Positions 47,201 to 57,248 are shown, counted from the first letter of the stretch. The stretch: 64,000 nucleotides of DNA from Onchidella celtica (GCA_963931925.1 OZ007583.1:17632548-17696547); one strand, 5' to 3'. The notes: a model not told the origin generated them from the letters alone. Program-made: numbers and translations.

Positions 47201-50200
47201 GTGTTCTTATTGACACACTACGATTACAAGTACCGATATTCGATTACAATATATCCACATCTATGACACCTATAACCCAACCATGCAACAAACATACAGC
47301 AAACACAATATGAACCTAAAGGAATGGGCCATGTGAAGCAGGCTTATGTAAATTAATTCATATGTCCAATTAATCCCGACACACTTCTCCAGCAACAAAA
47401 ATCATGTGACCTCATAGCGTCAAATTCTTGTCTAAAAATCCACCTGGTTTTGCCCTAATCTTTTGAGAATTTTGCCAATGTAATAAAAATTTATAGGGAA
47501 CTATCTAATTCTATTTTTGAAATTTAAAGTGATGAAGCTCTGAATCTGAAACATAAATATGGTACCCAAATAGACCGTGCAAAGCGCAAAGTAACTGTTA
47601 TCGTGCGGATGCACCGTAGAACCCAAACTCAAGCTCAAACTTGTGTTACCTTAAAGTTGAGAAACCCTATCTTCAGTTCACACTCTACATGGTCGGCACC
47701 CTCAGCCATGTGTAGATCTCCTAGAGAATCTCCCATCAGTAACATGTTCTCTCGGTGCCGGATGTTGTAGAAATAATCACTGGAGTGGATGGCATTCTCA
47801 TTCTTGTTAAAGGTGTGGATGATCTCATCACTTGCAAAACCTATCACCTTACCCTGGTCAAAGATACATGAACAAGCATGATTATCCCTTCGCTGAACAG
47901 GAAAACTTGGATGTAAGCAGTATGCTACAACTTAGATCATCAGCCTTATCATCTTCTAAGGATAAGTAAATTTAATCTGGACCTTGTACCAACTGCTTCA
48001 AATACATTGGTAAGAGCAAGTACTCACCATTTCATCAAACTGCAGAAAGTTGGAGACAATCTTCATGTTGTTGTAAAAATCTGCTTGCTGAAGGATGGTC
48101 TCATGGATTATGTCCCCTATGCCAGCAGAGAATATCAAGATGGGAATTTCCAACATGTGCAGCTTGTCAAAGAACCATTTGCATCCATTCCTGAGGACCA
48201 GATGTACACATGTAAACATGAGATGTTTCATCCTCTTATGATACCCTTTGTATACAAAATGAACTATGGCATAAAAAGAGAAAAAGTTGTCTGTTACAAA
48301 GCCTCACGTTAGAAACAAAAAAGAAATGTTACATAACAATGAATCAGAAATGAAAAGGGAAAACAACAACACAGACAGGCTTTCCATTTACCAGGATCTT
48401 TTTCATACAACTGAAACAGATTTGCAAAAAAAAAAAAGAAAGCCACTTGGCTTGAAGCACATCTCTTTTTTTTCTTTTCTTACCATATTTTAATTTTGTT
48501 CCAAGCCATGTTGCAACCTCTCAGATTTTCTGCATTTTTAAAAAAAAATCCTCTGCCCCCAGTAAACTGAAAGCATGCACTTCTTTGAAATAGGACAATA
48601 GACTACATCAGCAAATAGCTGAAATATAGTTTTGTATACATACATTCTCCATGCATGATTCTTCTGTGTATTTTGAATTGGCCATCAGGCCTACAATAAA
48701 CTTGAACCTGAACCAGTAATCCTTTCAGGCAGATTTAACAAAATTCTAGGAAATGGCTTCGAGCTTTCAACTTTCCCACACAGAACCTAGCATGGTTTCT
48801 CCATGCCAAAGCAAAGGAAAAATATTTCTGACAACTGAGACACAAACACAGACATAATGAATAAATTCTGCTCTAATCAAAGGACCAGCCATACCTCAGA
48901 CGAGCATAAGAATCTGCCACAATATGCTGAAGAGTGTCCCTTGTTAGATGGCATGATGTAAGTAGATCATGACCCTTTGTCCACCTGTCAACAGTACAGA
49001 AACACATCATAAACTGATAAAGTAGCTTAGGTGAGCACAAATGAAATATCACTCATGAGAGAGGTCATTTTGCAGAACACTGTTCTGCTCACTAAAATGA
49101 CCACGAATTTGCATTATATCATAAAGAAAGTAAAAGTAAAGCTTCCAATGCAATGAAAGGCTTTTCAGCTGCTGAGCTTTATGCATAGAAAGATGTAAAG
49201 ATGTACATGGGGATATTTAAAAGATCTTGAAGTCACTATATTTTTAATGTTTTTGTTGATTTTGAGCCACAACTGAATTGAACAGAAGCAAGTCATCGAC
49301 ATTTCAAGCCAGCAAAAAAAAGACACATTTTCTTCGAGTAGAATTAAAAACTATGGCAGGAAATTTCAATTTACACATTGGTGATTGAAACTCAACTTTA
49401 AAAATCACATCCATGTATTCCCGAAGTCAGCGAGTCAACGGCTATTAGACAAATCTACCAAAACATGGTCCCTTCAATCAGGGATGCCTCAAGAGCATAT
49501 GAACCTATGCCCTACAAATGCAAACTGAAACTGTCAGTTAGTTAAGATTCCAACAGATATGAGAACACCAATATAAACAGCATGAAGTACTCTACATATC
49601 TAATAGTACATCTATCTATACTATATTTCAGTAACTTGCAACCTTTGGCATGACTAACTGACCAAACTATACACTCTTCAGGCCTTAAATTTGGCAGGAA
49701 GGTGGCAATTGAGATAAGGAAGATGATGGCCATAATTAAAAGTTATTTACTTCGAGCATGTATTTTTAAAAAAAAAACAATTGCTATGTAACATCTGTAT
49801 TTTTGCATGTTTGTTTCGTAATACATAGTGCCGTGCATGTCATAAAAGTAACCCTGTCAAGCGTTCAGTATGGTGCGTAGTGTTCTGGTGCGCATGAGTT
49901 CTGAAGCAAGACTGTAGTTTATTACTTTTATTATATGAGAGAGAGAAGGGGGGGGGGGGGGGGGGGGGGGGGGAGCACATGATTGTTTTTTCCGGGCAAT
50001 GCCCGGTAGGTCATCTAGTATTATATAATCATATTATCTGTGGGGTGGCCTTTATCCTCAAACCTAACAAGAACTTCTTTTCCACACACAAAAAAAATAT
50101 TTCTCACACACTTCTTAATATCTTAAATACAGGAGACCCCTGTAAAATGAGGGACAGTGGGCAGGTCTCATATTAAAAAGAATCCAGAATCTTTTTCTTT

Positions 50201-50638
50201 AATTCTTTTTAGTTCAATCAATAACTTAACTACTTGGACACTATTGGTCTAACTAGGAGGTGGGCATACATGCAGGCAGCTGTTGCCAACAACCCATCCA
50301 TTTTATCAGTCCATCCATTAGACTTTCTGCAATCAATAATTAATGTACCATCTTCAACAGGTATAACATTACAGTTCTCTCTCAACATTCTTTCTTCTGT
50401 CTCTTGATGTGCTTCAACAGGACACAATGAAACACTCTTCATTTGTTTACTTCACTGATCAATTAGCTTTTGTTTTTTTGTGTTTTTTTTTTTGGAAAGA
50501 CAAACCACATTTTTATTCATTCATTCTGAATAAAGACAGTCAATATGTTCATGAACTTAATCTTTCTAATGGCTCATAACCCATTCCAATTTGGTGCTGG
50601 TAGTCTCTACCTCTGAAATTGATGTAACATGTTGTTAT

Positions 50639-50669
<31 letters not shown>

Positions 50670-53600
50670 GTTGTTTCTTTGTGTCTCATTTAAAATTAAA
50701 CATTTTTTTGCTTATGCGATGATAGAAAATGTCAACTTTACGACACACTTGTAACATGTGAGGGCCAATACTCACCATTCTATCATTTTTGGGATTTTCT
50801 CCTCCACAGGTTTTGAATGATCAAATTCTATGGGCAAATAAGTATCCTTGAGTTTCTTAGCCTGTAGGGATGCAATATGAAACTGTTTAAAACAAACTGG
50901 GGACAGCTATCTATAGAAAAGCCTGACACATTCAGCAATCTCACGGACAAAATAAAAAACAATAAAACGCTGTAGAAAAACTCTTGCTGGTCAGCACAAA
51001 ATAGGGATAAAGAGTGTCAATGGAGTATCAAGAAACAGTACCAAGAAATAATAATTTTTTGATACTCCACTGATACTCTTTTATCTTTTATTACTCGTAA
51101 TTATTGTTAAATAATAGATCTGCCTAACATACAACATATATATATCATATTATATGTTACGCTCTGGAACAACTGTAGGAATTTGATATTAAATCAGGGA
51201 ACACACGCAAGATCATTGAAGTAGCACAAAAATGAGACTGCTTAATCATGCCATGTATGTTAATTTTGAAATTTGTCTACTCTGTCATATGAAAAGTGAG
51301 TTGCCTACCTCCGCCTTGAAAAAATCTGGCATGTGATGACTCTCTTCTAGTACACCTGGAGAAGTAAAAAGATCATAAAACTAATACAACAAAGTCTTTA
51401 TTGCTTGATTGCATTACTGCTTCGGGATAATTATGATTATATTTTTTTTTATATAAATGTGAGAAATTCAGAAAGAAGTCTAGCAAATTTTAATCCCATG
51501 TGTTATGCCAGTCTTTGATCAGCTGTGTAAAATAAGTGTTACGAAATATCTCACGCAAAAGTCTCAAGGACATCCTAAATTACTGATGCTGCTTCCTTAT
51601 TGGAGAATAACCAATATAGAGAATATATGGAGAATTATTGCTTGAATAATCTGGTATAGGCTCAGAAGCAAAGTGAAAGAAAAATGCCTGTAAAAGTCAG
51701 ATTCATAGGATGGCAATGTGAAGCCCATACTGTACCAGCAATGTCACTGCTCAAGTAGAGGGGAGGCAGAAAAAAGAAGTCAAAAGAATGAAAACATATG
51801 ATGGTGTTTAACTTACCATGAGTTGTACTGCATATGCGACCATTTTCTATATATTTTGAAAGAGTGCGATCAAAGTCAGCTACTACCTGGAGATTGAAAA
51901 AAGAAAAAGCTATGAAAATAGTAGCAAACTGGAAGTCATTGACCATAAAGTGAACAAGTTAGTTCCAAGACCATGAAATGAATATCAATATTATATCTCT
52001 TGTACACTGCATAATTTCACTTGATAAGATGCAATTTTAGAAGCGCCTTTGATGAAGAAAAGGCCACAACTCTTATAGAAATAATGTATTTTGTGATTAT
52101 TTCGCATGAGAGCTTCTCATTGTTGATTTTTTTAGCCCATAGGATATTGTTTATAAAGAATATTCAACACCTTTACGTGGGAATTATGCTAAACTTTTGG
52201 GAAAAAAATGTTTGCTTCCTGATATATCTGAAACTAAAGTGGTCATCTTTGACAAATTTCTCAATTTAAGATATTAAAAAGTCAATAACAAAATTTTTAC
52301 CCACGTACCTGCAGTTTGTGGTGAGCATCTTTCATCATGATTCGAATGGCACTTTCCACAAAGACTGGGTCCTTCATTTGGACATTTTTGCGTCCCAGCT
52401 CAGGGACCTGAAAGAGAAGGTATAAATCTGTGCAAATCATTGTAGTTTGTTATCTAAAAGTCTGTGACTGTATTATGAGTTTAGCCTGGTAAAAATCTAA
52501 AAGAATATAAATTATGGATTTATGAACTTGTGATAACAATTTACTTTGCCCCATAATCTGGAACATCTATTTTGGAATGAAAGGGAACTGATTTATAATC
52601 TATTCTGATTGAATCTCACTTTCTGTAGCCATTGATTTATCTTAAAGTTTTCTGCTTTTTGTATGCATATGTGTGTGTTTATAGTCTCATGAGGGGGCAA
52701 GCCTTCTCAATACTGCCAGGCTGCACCTACGTGTATTGCAATCCCTGCTGAAATCAACTTTGTTCAAAAGCAAGCTTATTTTTATACGATTATGAACCAA
52801 TCTCCTTGCACGTTCTTGCAATTTAAAAGAGGAAGATTTTTGGTTAAAACAAAATGGTTTAGAAGGCCATGCCAAACTTGGATCCTAAGGGGCAAAGTTA
52901 TCTTTAAAAAAAGTAGTCTATTTTTGTCAACAGGGACCAGAGTACTCAGCAGTTAATCACCAAGCAAAGCATTTATATAAAAACATCCCTATGGAGGACA
53001 AACTCACCGTGGCCTTTGCCCCCTTGCAACCCCCCCCCCCCCCCGCACATGGCCCTTCCTGAAGCCTCGCCCTTGCGGGGATCCATGCATCGCTACTATT
53101 TGAGTATTTGGAATATTTTATTTATTTATGAGGCCTACTGTAACAAAATCTTGGCAGTAGTAGAGTTTGGTGGTCCCGCTGCTTTGGTCTGCCATCTTGA
53201 TGCTTCAATGGCTGATTCCATACAATGTTGAATTGCGAGGGGTATGCGGCATACTACTATGCCGATCCCTACAAGGGGCTCTTCCCTTCCCCTTCCCCCC
53301 CCCCTCCCACTGGTGAGTTAGTCCTCTGTAGGTAGGCTATGTGTTTCATAGTAAATAAGCGGCTCAATGATTCCCTGTTGAGAATAGATTAAAGGATCAA
53401 GAGAATCAAATTCATCAGTATCAAATCTGCCACAGCAAAGCACTTGTAAGCAGTGGGACCACCAAAAACTACTAGTGCCAAAATCTCACTATGAGACACA
53501 TTCGGAGGTCCTTGCCTCCACGGCATATGGAAGAACGTTTTCTTTAATTCACTTGTGGGTCAGTTGTTTTTTCTGATACGCTATCATGAAGTGGCCTGTC

Positions 53601-53871
53601 AAACACCATTGTAATAAAAATGATTTTCAGGCTGCATTGACATTCACATTGTAACTGTAAGTAGGCATATCCTTTGATGATCACTGAAAATAACAATGGT
53701 TGTCATTCAATCCAGTTTCATACCTTCCCAGCATGTTTAGATCTAGATCTAGATGCAGGTCTAATATAAAATAAATTGATTCATTCACGGTCATAACAGT
53801 GATGATATAGCGAAAGCTTTGTATTTTATTTTCTCTTCGCCGCTTACCAGTGCTATGAGAGATTCCGACAT
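44152..53871 (-). CDS. NT5C3: Cytosolic 5'-nucleotidase III, complete gene, 9 exons (298 aa)
   Basis: HAD-superfamily nucleotidase of the NT5C3A/NT5C3B family, which dephosphorylates pyrimidine nucleoside monophosphates and/or 7-methyl-GMP in the cytosol. Coding exons in transcript order: 53871-53848, 52407-52309, 51886-51817, 51355-51309, 50861-50776, 48984-48895, 48190-48028, 47853-47650, 44265-44152. All introns are GT-AG with compatible phases; the sum is 897 nt. Catalytic landmarks: VVADFDRTLSKY (nucleophile D45, acid D47), FSAGIGD (S160), HTFNKNE (K210) and MGDSLGDLHMA (D235, D239). Length and motif order match animal enzymes of about 290-300 aa. The start is supported by an in-frame TGA 24 nt upstream (53896-53898). 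Intron 8 (3.4 kb) carries an LTR retrotransposon. Assignment to the A or B paralog is not attempted. Confidence 0.95.
44374..44605 (+). repeat. Family C element, copy in nucleotidase intron 8
   Basis: About 232 bp matching 29133-29373 end to end (GTCACCATTCCCTAAGACTG ... CCAGTTACTACTATGTTAGG); the right terminus is diverged. Confidence 0.7.
44606..45379. other. Intron sequence, nothing recognised
   Basis: Part of nucleotidase intron 8 between the family C copy and the LTR element. CCTAT at 45375-45379 is the left target duplication of the LTR element. Confidence 0.4.
45380..45543 (-). repeat. 3' LTR
   Basis: 164 bp; minus-strand start TGTCATATATGTGG, end GAACCTTACA. Flanked outside by CCTAT and inside by the polypurine tract. 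Confidence 0.92.
46132..47037 (-). pseudogene. Retrotransposon integrase fragment (301 codons)
   Basis: Minus-strand open frame beginning at GADLF of the integrase catalytic core. Visible catalytic residues are D4 (GADLFHF), D55 (LVTDNGPQF) and E91 (SNGLAERTVQT), a DX35E spacing. It is followed by KADQPSPAEMLMGR, typical of Gypsy integrases, and a C-terminal region with YNIQTKSGLLRRNR. The zinc-binding N-terminal domain and everything upstream in pol are absent, so it is not an autonomous enzyme gene even though the remaining frame is open. Confidence 0.88.
47041..47104 (+). other. Primer-binding site inside a longer tRNA-Leu-like relic
   Basis: Read on the plus strand, the 3' end GTTCATATCCCACTTCTGAC plus ACCA is like the T-arm, acceptor and CCA of a tRNA-Leu; GGGCGTGGGTTC precedes it and AGAAATGGCTCAGTTGGA (D-arm-like) lies further left at 47042-47060. 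The match extends beyond the 18 nt expected for a primer-binding site. Anticodon arm appears lost. See findings. Confidence 0.6.
47105..47268 (-). repeat. 5' LTR
   Basis: 164 bp, four differences from the 3' LTR; directly adjoins the primer-binding site and, on the other side, the CCTAT duplication. Confidence 0.92.
47470..47647 (-). repeat. Family B repeat, copy 4, adjoining an exon
   Basis: Reverse complement of the family: AACTATCTAATTCTATTTTT, GATGAAGCTCTGAATC, GCAAAGCGCAAAGTAACTGT, CCCAAACTCAAGCTCAAAC. It runs up to the splice donor of nucleotidase exon 8 (exon ends at 47650). Confidence 0.7.
47650..47853 (-). CDS. NT5C3: Nucleotidase exon 8 (residues 194-261)
   Basis: Phase 0 at both ends; acceptor TTTGACCAG, donor GTAACA. 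Encodes IIHTFNKNENAIHSSDYF and MLLMGDSLGDLHMAEGADHV, the lysine and metal-binding motifs. Confidence 0.94.
48028..48190 (-). CDS. NT5C3: Nucleotidase exon 7 (residues 139-193)
   Basis: Completes Arg139; acceptor GGTCCTCAG, donor GTGAGT. Encodes CKWFFDKLHMLEIPILIFSA and GIGD, then VSNFLQFDEM. An unrelated open frame on the plus strand across it (48007-48312) is a shadow. Confidence 0.94.
48895..48984 (-). CDS. NT5C3: Nucleotidase exon 6 (residues 109-138 plus 2 nt)
   Basis: Acceptor GTTGACAG, donor GTATGG (non-consensus +4 to +6). Encodes WTKGHDLLTSCHLTRDTLQ and IVADSYARL. Confidence 0.9.
49146..49432 (+). repeat. Family F repeat, copy 2 in nucleotidase intron 5
   Basis: Matches 33060-33395 in order: ATGAAAGGCTTTTCAGCTGC, GTTGATTTTGAGCCACAACT, TTTACACATTGGTGATTGAA; slightly shorter. 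Confidence 0.75.
49948..49973. repeat. G26 homopolymer
   Basis: Twenty-six consecutive G after a GAGAGAGA stretch, in nucleotidase intron 5 (C on the transcribed sense strand). Confidence 0.9.
50639..50667. repeat. G29 homopolymer
   Basis: Twenty-nine consecutive G in nucleotidase intron 5, only about 110 bp from exon 5. Length in the assembly may be unreliable. Confidence 0.9.
50776..50861 (-). CDS. NT5C3: Nucleotidase exon 5 (residues 81-108 plus 2 nt)
   Basis: Acceptor TCCCTACAG, donor GTGAGT, phase 2. Encodes YLPIEFDHSKPVEEKIPKMI and the start of EWW, matching the YPIEIDP...EWWT block of the family. Confidence 0.93.
51309..51355 (-). CDS. NT5C3: Nucleotidase exon 4 (residues 65-80)
   Basis: A 47-nt exon; acceptor ACTTCTCCAG, donor GTAGGC. 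Encodes GVLEESHHMPDFFKAE with Gly65 split by the intron. Too short to appear as an open frame alone; placed by phase on both sides. Confidence 0.88.
51817..51886 (-). CDS. NT5C3: Nucleotidase exon 3 (residues 42-64 plus 1 nt)
   Basis: Acceptor ATCTCCAG, donor GTAAGT. Carries the catalytic VVADFDRTLSKYIENGR. Confidence 0.94.
52309..52407 (-). CDS. NT5C3: Nucleotidase exon 2 (residues 9-41)
   Basis: Acceptor CTCTTTCAG, donor GTACGT; 33 codons, phase 0 both ends. Encodes VPELGRKNVQMKDPVFVESA and the helix before the DFD motif. Confidence 0.92.
52408..53847. other. Nucleotidase intron 1
   Basis: No exon seen inside. Holds a C15 tract (53030-53044), a second impure C-rich tract near 53297-53310 and a short AGATCT-type palindromic repeat at about 53740-53753. 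Confidence 0.5.
53848..53871 (-). CDS. NT5C3: Nucleotidase exon 1 coding part (residues 1-8)
   Basis: Encodes MSESLIAL followed directly by donor GTAAGC, phase 0, fitting exon 2. In-frame TGA upstream at 53898-53896. An alternative first exon, as known for vertebrate NT5C3A, cannot be excluded. Confidence 0.8.
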
Positions 53872-54109
53872 TATGGCAAGGCAAGTCACTGCTGCTCAAC
53901 TGTGATACTTCCAGACAAATGCCTCCTATTTGACTCAAACAGTAAGAAAAACTCAACTTTGCATTCGATTCAGCGAAATCAATTCTTCGATTTCATTTAC
54001 GGGAAATAGCTACAGTTTCGATTTCATTATCTAAAGAATGGAGTGACCTTTTATGGACTCATACACCCAAAAAGAACAAAAGAGTGGTGCAAAGGGAAAG
54101 CATTCTGAG
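53872..54109 (-). promoter_or_regulatory. Nucleotidase 5' UTR / promoter interval
   Basis: Only about 240 bp separate the start codon from the target duplication of a long-inverted-repeat element. The 5' UTR and core promoter must lie here, inside that element, or beyond it. No clear TATA box seen. Confidence 0.35.
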
Positions 54110-54117
54110 CACTTCTT

Positions 54118-55241
54118 GGCACTAGAAGTAAAATGCGGTCCCGGTTTTCCGTCCGCCATTTTACTGTGTCTGGGCGGATTCGAATACTGTATTCCGCGTG
54201 TCAGTGGATTCGATACGCAGCGGTGAGGCCAATGACCGTGATTAGTTCTTTATAAGCAGCGATGAGGTGGAAAGAAAGCGAACGGAGATAGGTTGTTTCT
54301 TTTTTTGCTGTTGGTGGCTTTGGAAGGGCGAGAATGGAGAGAGAGAGAAGAAGAGCAAAATTGAATGAGTGAGAATGCTCTACTATTCTTGACAGTACCA
54401 CGAAGAAAGGTCTTACCTTTAAATTCATAACAAACAAAAACCAAGAAAACGACGTTAGCGGGATTTATCAATGCCGGGGGGGGGGGGGTGGGTGGGTAAC
54501 ATCTAATGTAATGTAAAACTTCGAAACAGTCTCTTCCCTAAAAAAAACAGGAATTCCATTGAAAGCAATTTCAAGACGAAATGTGCAACCATCGCAGCAT
54601 ATAAATAACTAATAACTTGCCACTCTTTCCTTACGCCTCACCGACGCGAGTGAAATTGCTGTAGAATTCCTGGTTTTTTTTGCTAACGTCGTTTTCTTGG
54701 TTTTTGTTTGTTATTAATTTAAAGGTAAGACCTTTCTTCGTGGTACTGTCATTCTCATTCATTTAATTTTGCTCTTCTTCTCTCTCTCTCCATTCTCGCC
54801 CTTCTTCTTCTCTCTCTCTCTACATTCTGGCACTTCTTCTCTCTCTGTCCATTCTTGCCTTTCTTCTCTCTCTCTCTCTGTTATTCATTTTAGCTCTCAT
54901 TCTCTCTCGCTAAGGCCAAATGTACAACTGCCACCAAATGCAAGCAAGAGAATATTCAAATATATATCATGATGAGCATTTCAATTATGTGCATAGAACG
55001 CATTCCTATGTACGGCTGGGTTCTGCTCGGCAGTCCAAAGCCACCAACAGCAAAAAAAGAAACAACCTATCTCCGTTCGCTTTCTTTCCACCTCATCGCT
55101 GCTTATAAAGAACTAATCACGGTCATTGGCCTCACCGCTGCGTATCGAATCCACTGACACGCGGAATACAGTATTCGAATCCGCCCAGACGCAGGTAAAA
55201 TGGTGGACGGAAAACCGGGACCGCATTTTAATTCTAGTGCC
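54118..55241. mobile_element. Foldback-type DNA element with long inverted repeats
   Basis: A 1,124-bp element flanked by the 8-bp duplication CACTTCTT (54110-54117 and 55242-55249). Termini are perfect inverted 10-mers (GGCACTAGAA ... TTCTAGTGCC). Inverted similarity continues for roughly 345 bp on the left (to about 54462) and is found on the right from 54675 to 55241, where about 200 bp of CT-rich sequence is inserted. Matching pieces include ATGCGGTCCCGGTTTTCCGT, GGATTCGATACGCAGCGGTG and AACGACGTTAGC in inverted form. The loop (about 54463-54674) holds a G13 tract. No transposase seen. An 8-bp duplication would fit hAT, P or Merlin-type transposases. Confidence 0.85.
54770..54905. repeat. 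CT-rich microsatellite
   Basis: CTTCTTCTCTCTCTC-type repeats with recurrent CATTCT words within the right arm of the foldback element; a shorter GA counterpart lies in the left arm at about 54330-54350. Confidence 0.85.
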
Positions 55242-55427
55242 CACTTCTTTACCGGAAGTAAACAAATCCAACGGTTTGTGCTGTGCCGCAGCTTGTCTGC
55301 TGGCATTTAATATGTTGCTAAGTTCACGAAAAAGTGAAACCGCACGCTGGAGATAGTTTTAACAGTTAGACCTAGCTGTGATACAAGGAGGAGCCAACCT
55401 TTCACCTAAAGAACATTACCAATAAAT

Positions 55428-57151
55428 ATATGTATATGGCCTTTAGCGTCTTTACAGACGGTCTTAGCAGCTAGAATATTCACTTTCACTTTGACTGACA
55501 GCTTCTCTCGTGGCTTATTCTACCAATGTTTGACCCGAGAGTGCGATGACAGTGATTGCAGGTCAGTCTTTTGGGTTCACTTTGGCGAGTGTTTTCATTC
55601 CGCCTCTGTCGTTTTGTCAGGTATGTTTCTTTTGCCTTGAAGTCTATTGCGAGCGTGCCACTGCGCAATTTTTGTCTCCATCTGCTTCGATCATTTGCAA
55701 GGTTCTCCCATTCATTGGGGTCGATGTTGAATGCTTTCATCGTGACCTTGCAAGTGTCTTTGAATCGCAGATGTGGCCTACCTCTGGGTCGGTTGCCAGT
55801 AGCAAGTTCCCCGTAGAGAATTTGTCTGGGGATGCGATCATTTTCCATACGGTGGAGATGTCCAAGCCACCGCAGTCTTTTTTTGCCTAGGAGAGCCTGA
55901 GTTGATGGAATGTTGGCTCGGCTCAGAACTTCGATATTTGAGATCCTGTCTTGCCACTTGATCTTGAGAATTTTGCGTAGGCAGCGCAGGTGGAAGGAGT
56001 TGAGGGATCTTTCATGTTTGGAGTAGGTGGTCCATGTCTCTGAGCCATACAGCAGGGTGCTTAGGACGCAAGTTTGGTACACGAGTACCTTTGTTTTGAT
56101 GGTCAGCTTGCTATTGTTCCACACCCTTTTTGAGAGTTTGCCAAAAGCTGTGGCCGCCTTTCCTATTCTGGCATTTATTTCAGTTGTTATGTCTGTGCTA
56201 CCACTGATGGTTGAGCCTAGGTAGCAGAATTTTCCCACTTGCTCCAGAGGAGAGCCATTCAGCATGATTGGGTTGGGGTTTCTCAAGCCTTGTGTCAAAA
56301 CTACAGTTTTTGAGACACTGATCCTTAGCATGAATTTGTCACAGGCTTTGGCAAGGCTATTGATGAGAGCCTGGAGCGTGGTTTCATCGTGGGCCACGAT
56401 TGCAGCATCATCTGCGAAGAGGAGCTCTTGTAACATAATATGCTCTGTACGAGATTTTGCTTTTAGTCTGGCAACATTAAAAATGGAGCCGTCCACTCTG
56501 GTGTTAATAAGTACTCCACCTGAACATTGACCAAAGGCATTCTTGAGTAGGGCTGCAAAATATATACCAAATAAGGTAGGAGCAAGAACACATCCCTGCT
56601 TCACACCGCTGTTTACAGCAAATGAATTGGATGTGCAGCCTTCAAAGTTGACACATGCCCTCATGTCAGTGTGGAAGGATGCAATAAGTTTTAGCAATGT
56701 TGGTGGACAGCCTATGGATTTAAGGACTGCATACAGGCCAGATCGGCTTACGGTGTCGAAAGCCTTTGTTAGGTCCACAAAGCATGTTATAAGCGGCCTG
56801 TTTTGTTCTTTACATTTTTCTTGGATTTGCCGAAGTGCAAATATCATGTCAATAGTTGATCGTTTGCTTCGAAAGCCACATTGTGTTTCTGGTAAGACTT
56901 TTTCCGCCAGTTGTTGAAGGCGGTAGAGGATGACGCGAGCAAAAGCCTTTCCAGTAATGCTGAGGAGGGATATGCCTCGATAGTTGTTGCAGTCGCCTTT
57001 GTCTCCTTTGTTCTTGTAAAGTGTGACAATTTTGGCGTCTCTCATATCATGTGGTATCACGCCTTCTTTCCAACACTGCAGTAACAGATTATACAGGTGT
57101 GGTAATAGTGGGCCTTTTAGGTCTTTTAATACCTCTGCAGGAATGTTGTCA
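55428..57151 (-). mobile_element. 5'-truncated LINE with target-site duplication
   Basis: A 1,724-bp non-LTR retrotransposon copy. Flanked by the 8-bp direct repeat CAATAAAT (55420-55427 and 57152-57159). The minus strand begins mid-coding (DNIPAEVLKDLKGPLL) and encodes the reverse transcriptase to its natural stop at 55486, followed by a short 3' UTR ending CTAAAGGCCATATACATAT. Confidence 0.88.
55486..57151 (-). pseudogene. LINE reverse transcriptase, N-terminally truncated
   Basis: Open minus-strand frame of about 555 codons to the stop at 55486-55488 (from the first internal ATG, 524). Visible RT blocks: NNYRGISLLSITGKAF, GFRSKRSTIDMIFALRQ, FVDLTKAFDTVSRSGLY, SGVKQGCVLAPTLF, LLFADDAAIVAH (catalytic FADD), GKFCYLGSTISGS. 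The C-terminal region has YGSETWTTYSKHERSLNSFH, RLRWLGHLHRME, GRPHLRFKD and a final zinc-finger-like CNHC...HERSC. The endonuclease domain is missing through 5' truncation. The remaining frame has no stops, suggesting a recent insertion. Clade not assigned. Confidence 0.9.
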
Positions 57152-57248
57152 CAATAAATGCATAGAGGTCTATTCGAAAGAAAGGCTGGGAAGAGGCAAT
57201 GTCGACGATTTTGTAGCCTATATTTGTCCGTAGGCTACTTGGGACAAT

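Larger units (their letters stand above)
45380..47268 (-). mobile_element. Internally deleted Ty3/Gypsy-type LTR retrotransposon
   Basis: A 1,889-bp element in minus orientation, flanked by the 5-bp duplication CCTAT (45375-45379 and 47269-47273). Two 164-bp LTRs (45380-45543, 47105-47268) differ at four positions by eye and have TG...CA termini. The primer-binding site abuts the 5' LTR: on the minus strand TGGTGTCAGAAGTGGGAT, complementary to a tRNA-Leu 3' end. The polypurine tract AAAAAAGGGAGA abuts the 3' LTR (45544-45555). The only coding region left is the integrase core and C-terminal part; gag, protease, RT and RNase H are missing. It sits antisense-neutral, i.e. same strand as the host nucleotidase gene, inside intron 8. 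Confidence 0.92.

Noticed and set aside
48007-48312. 101-codon plus-strand frame
   Set aside because: Antisense shadow of nucleotidase exon 7.
52687-52875. 62-codon minus-strand frame in nucleotidase intron 1 as an extra exon
   Set aside because: No matching splice phase and exon 1 joins exon 2 in frame without it.
54201-55157. Paired similar frames (at 54.2-54.5 kb minus and 54.9-55.2 kb plus) as duplicated genes
   Set aside because: They are the two arms of the inverted-repeat element; similarity reflects the DNA repeat, not coding conservation.
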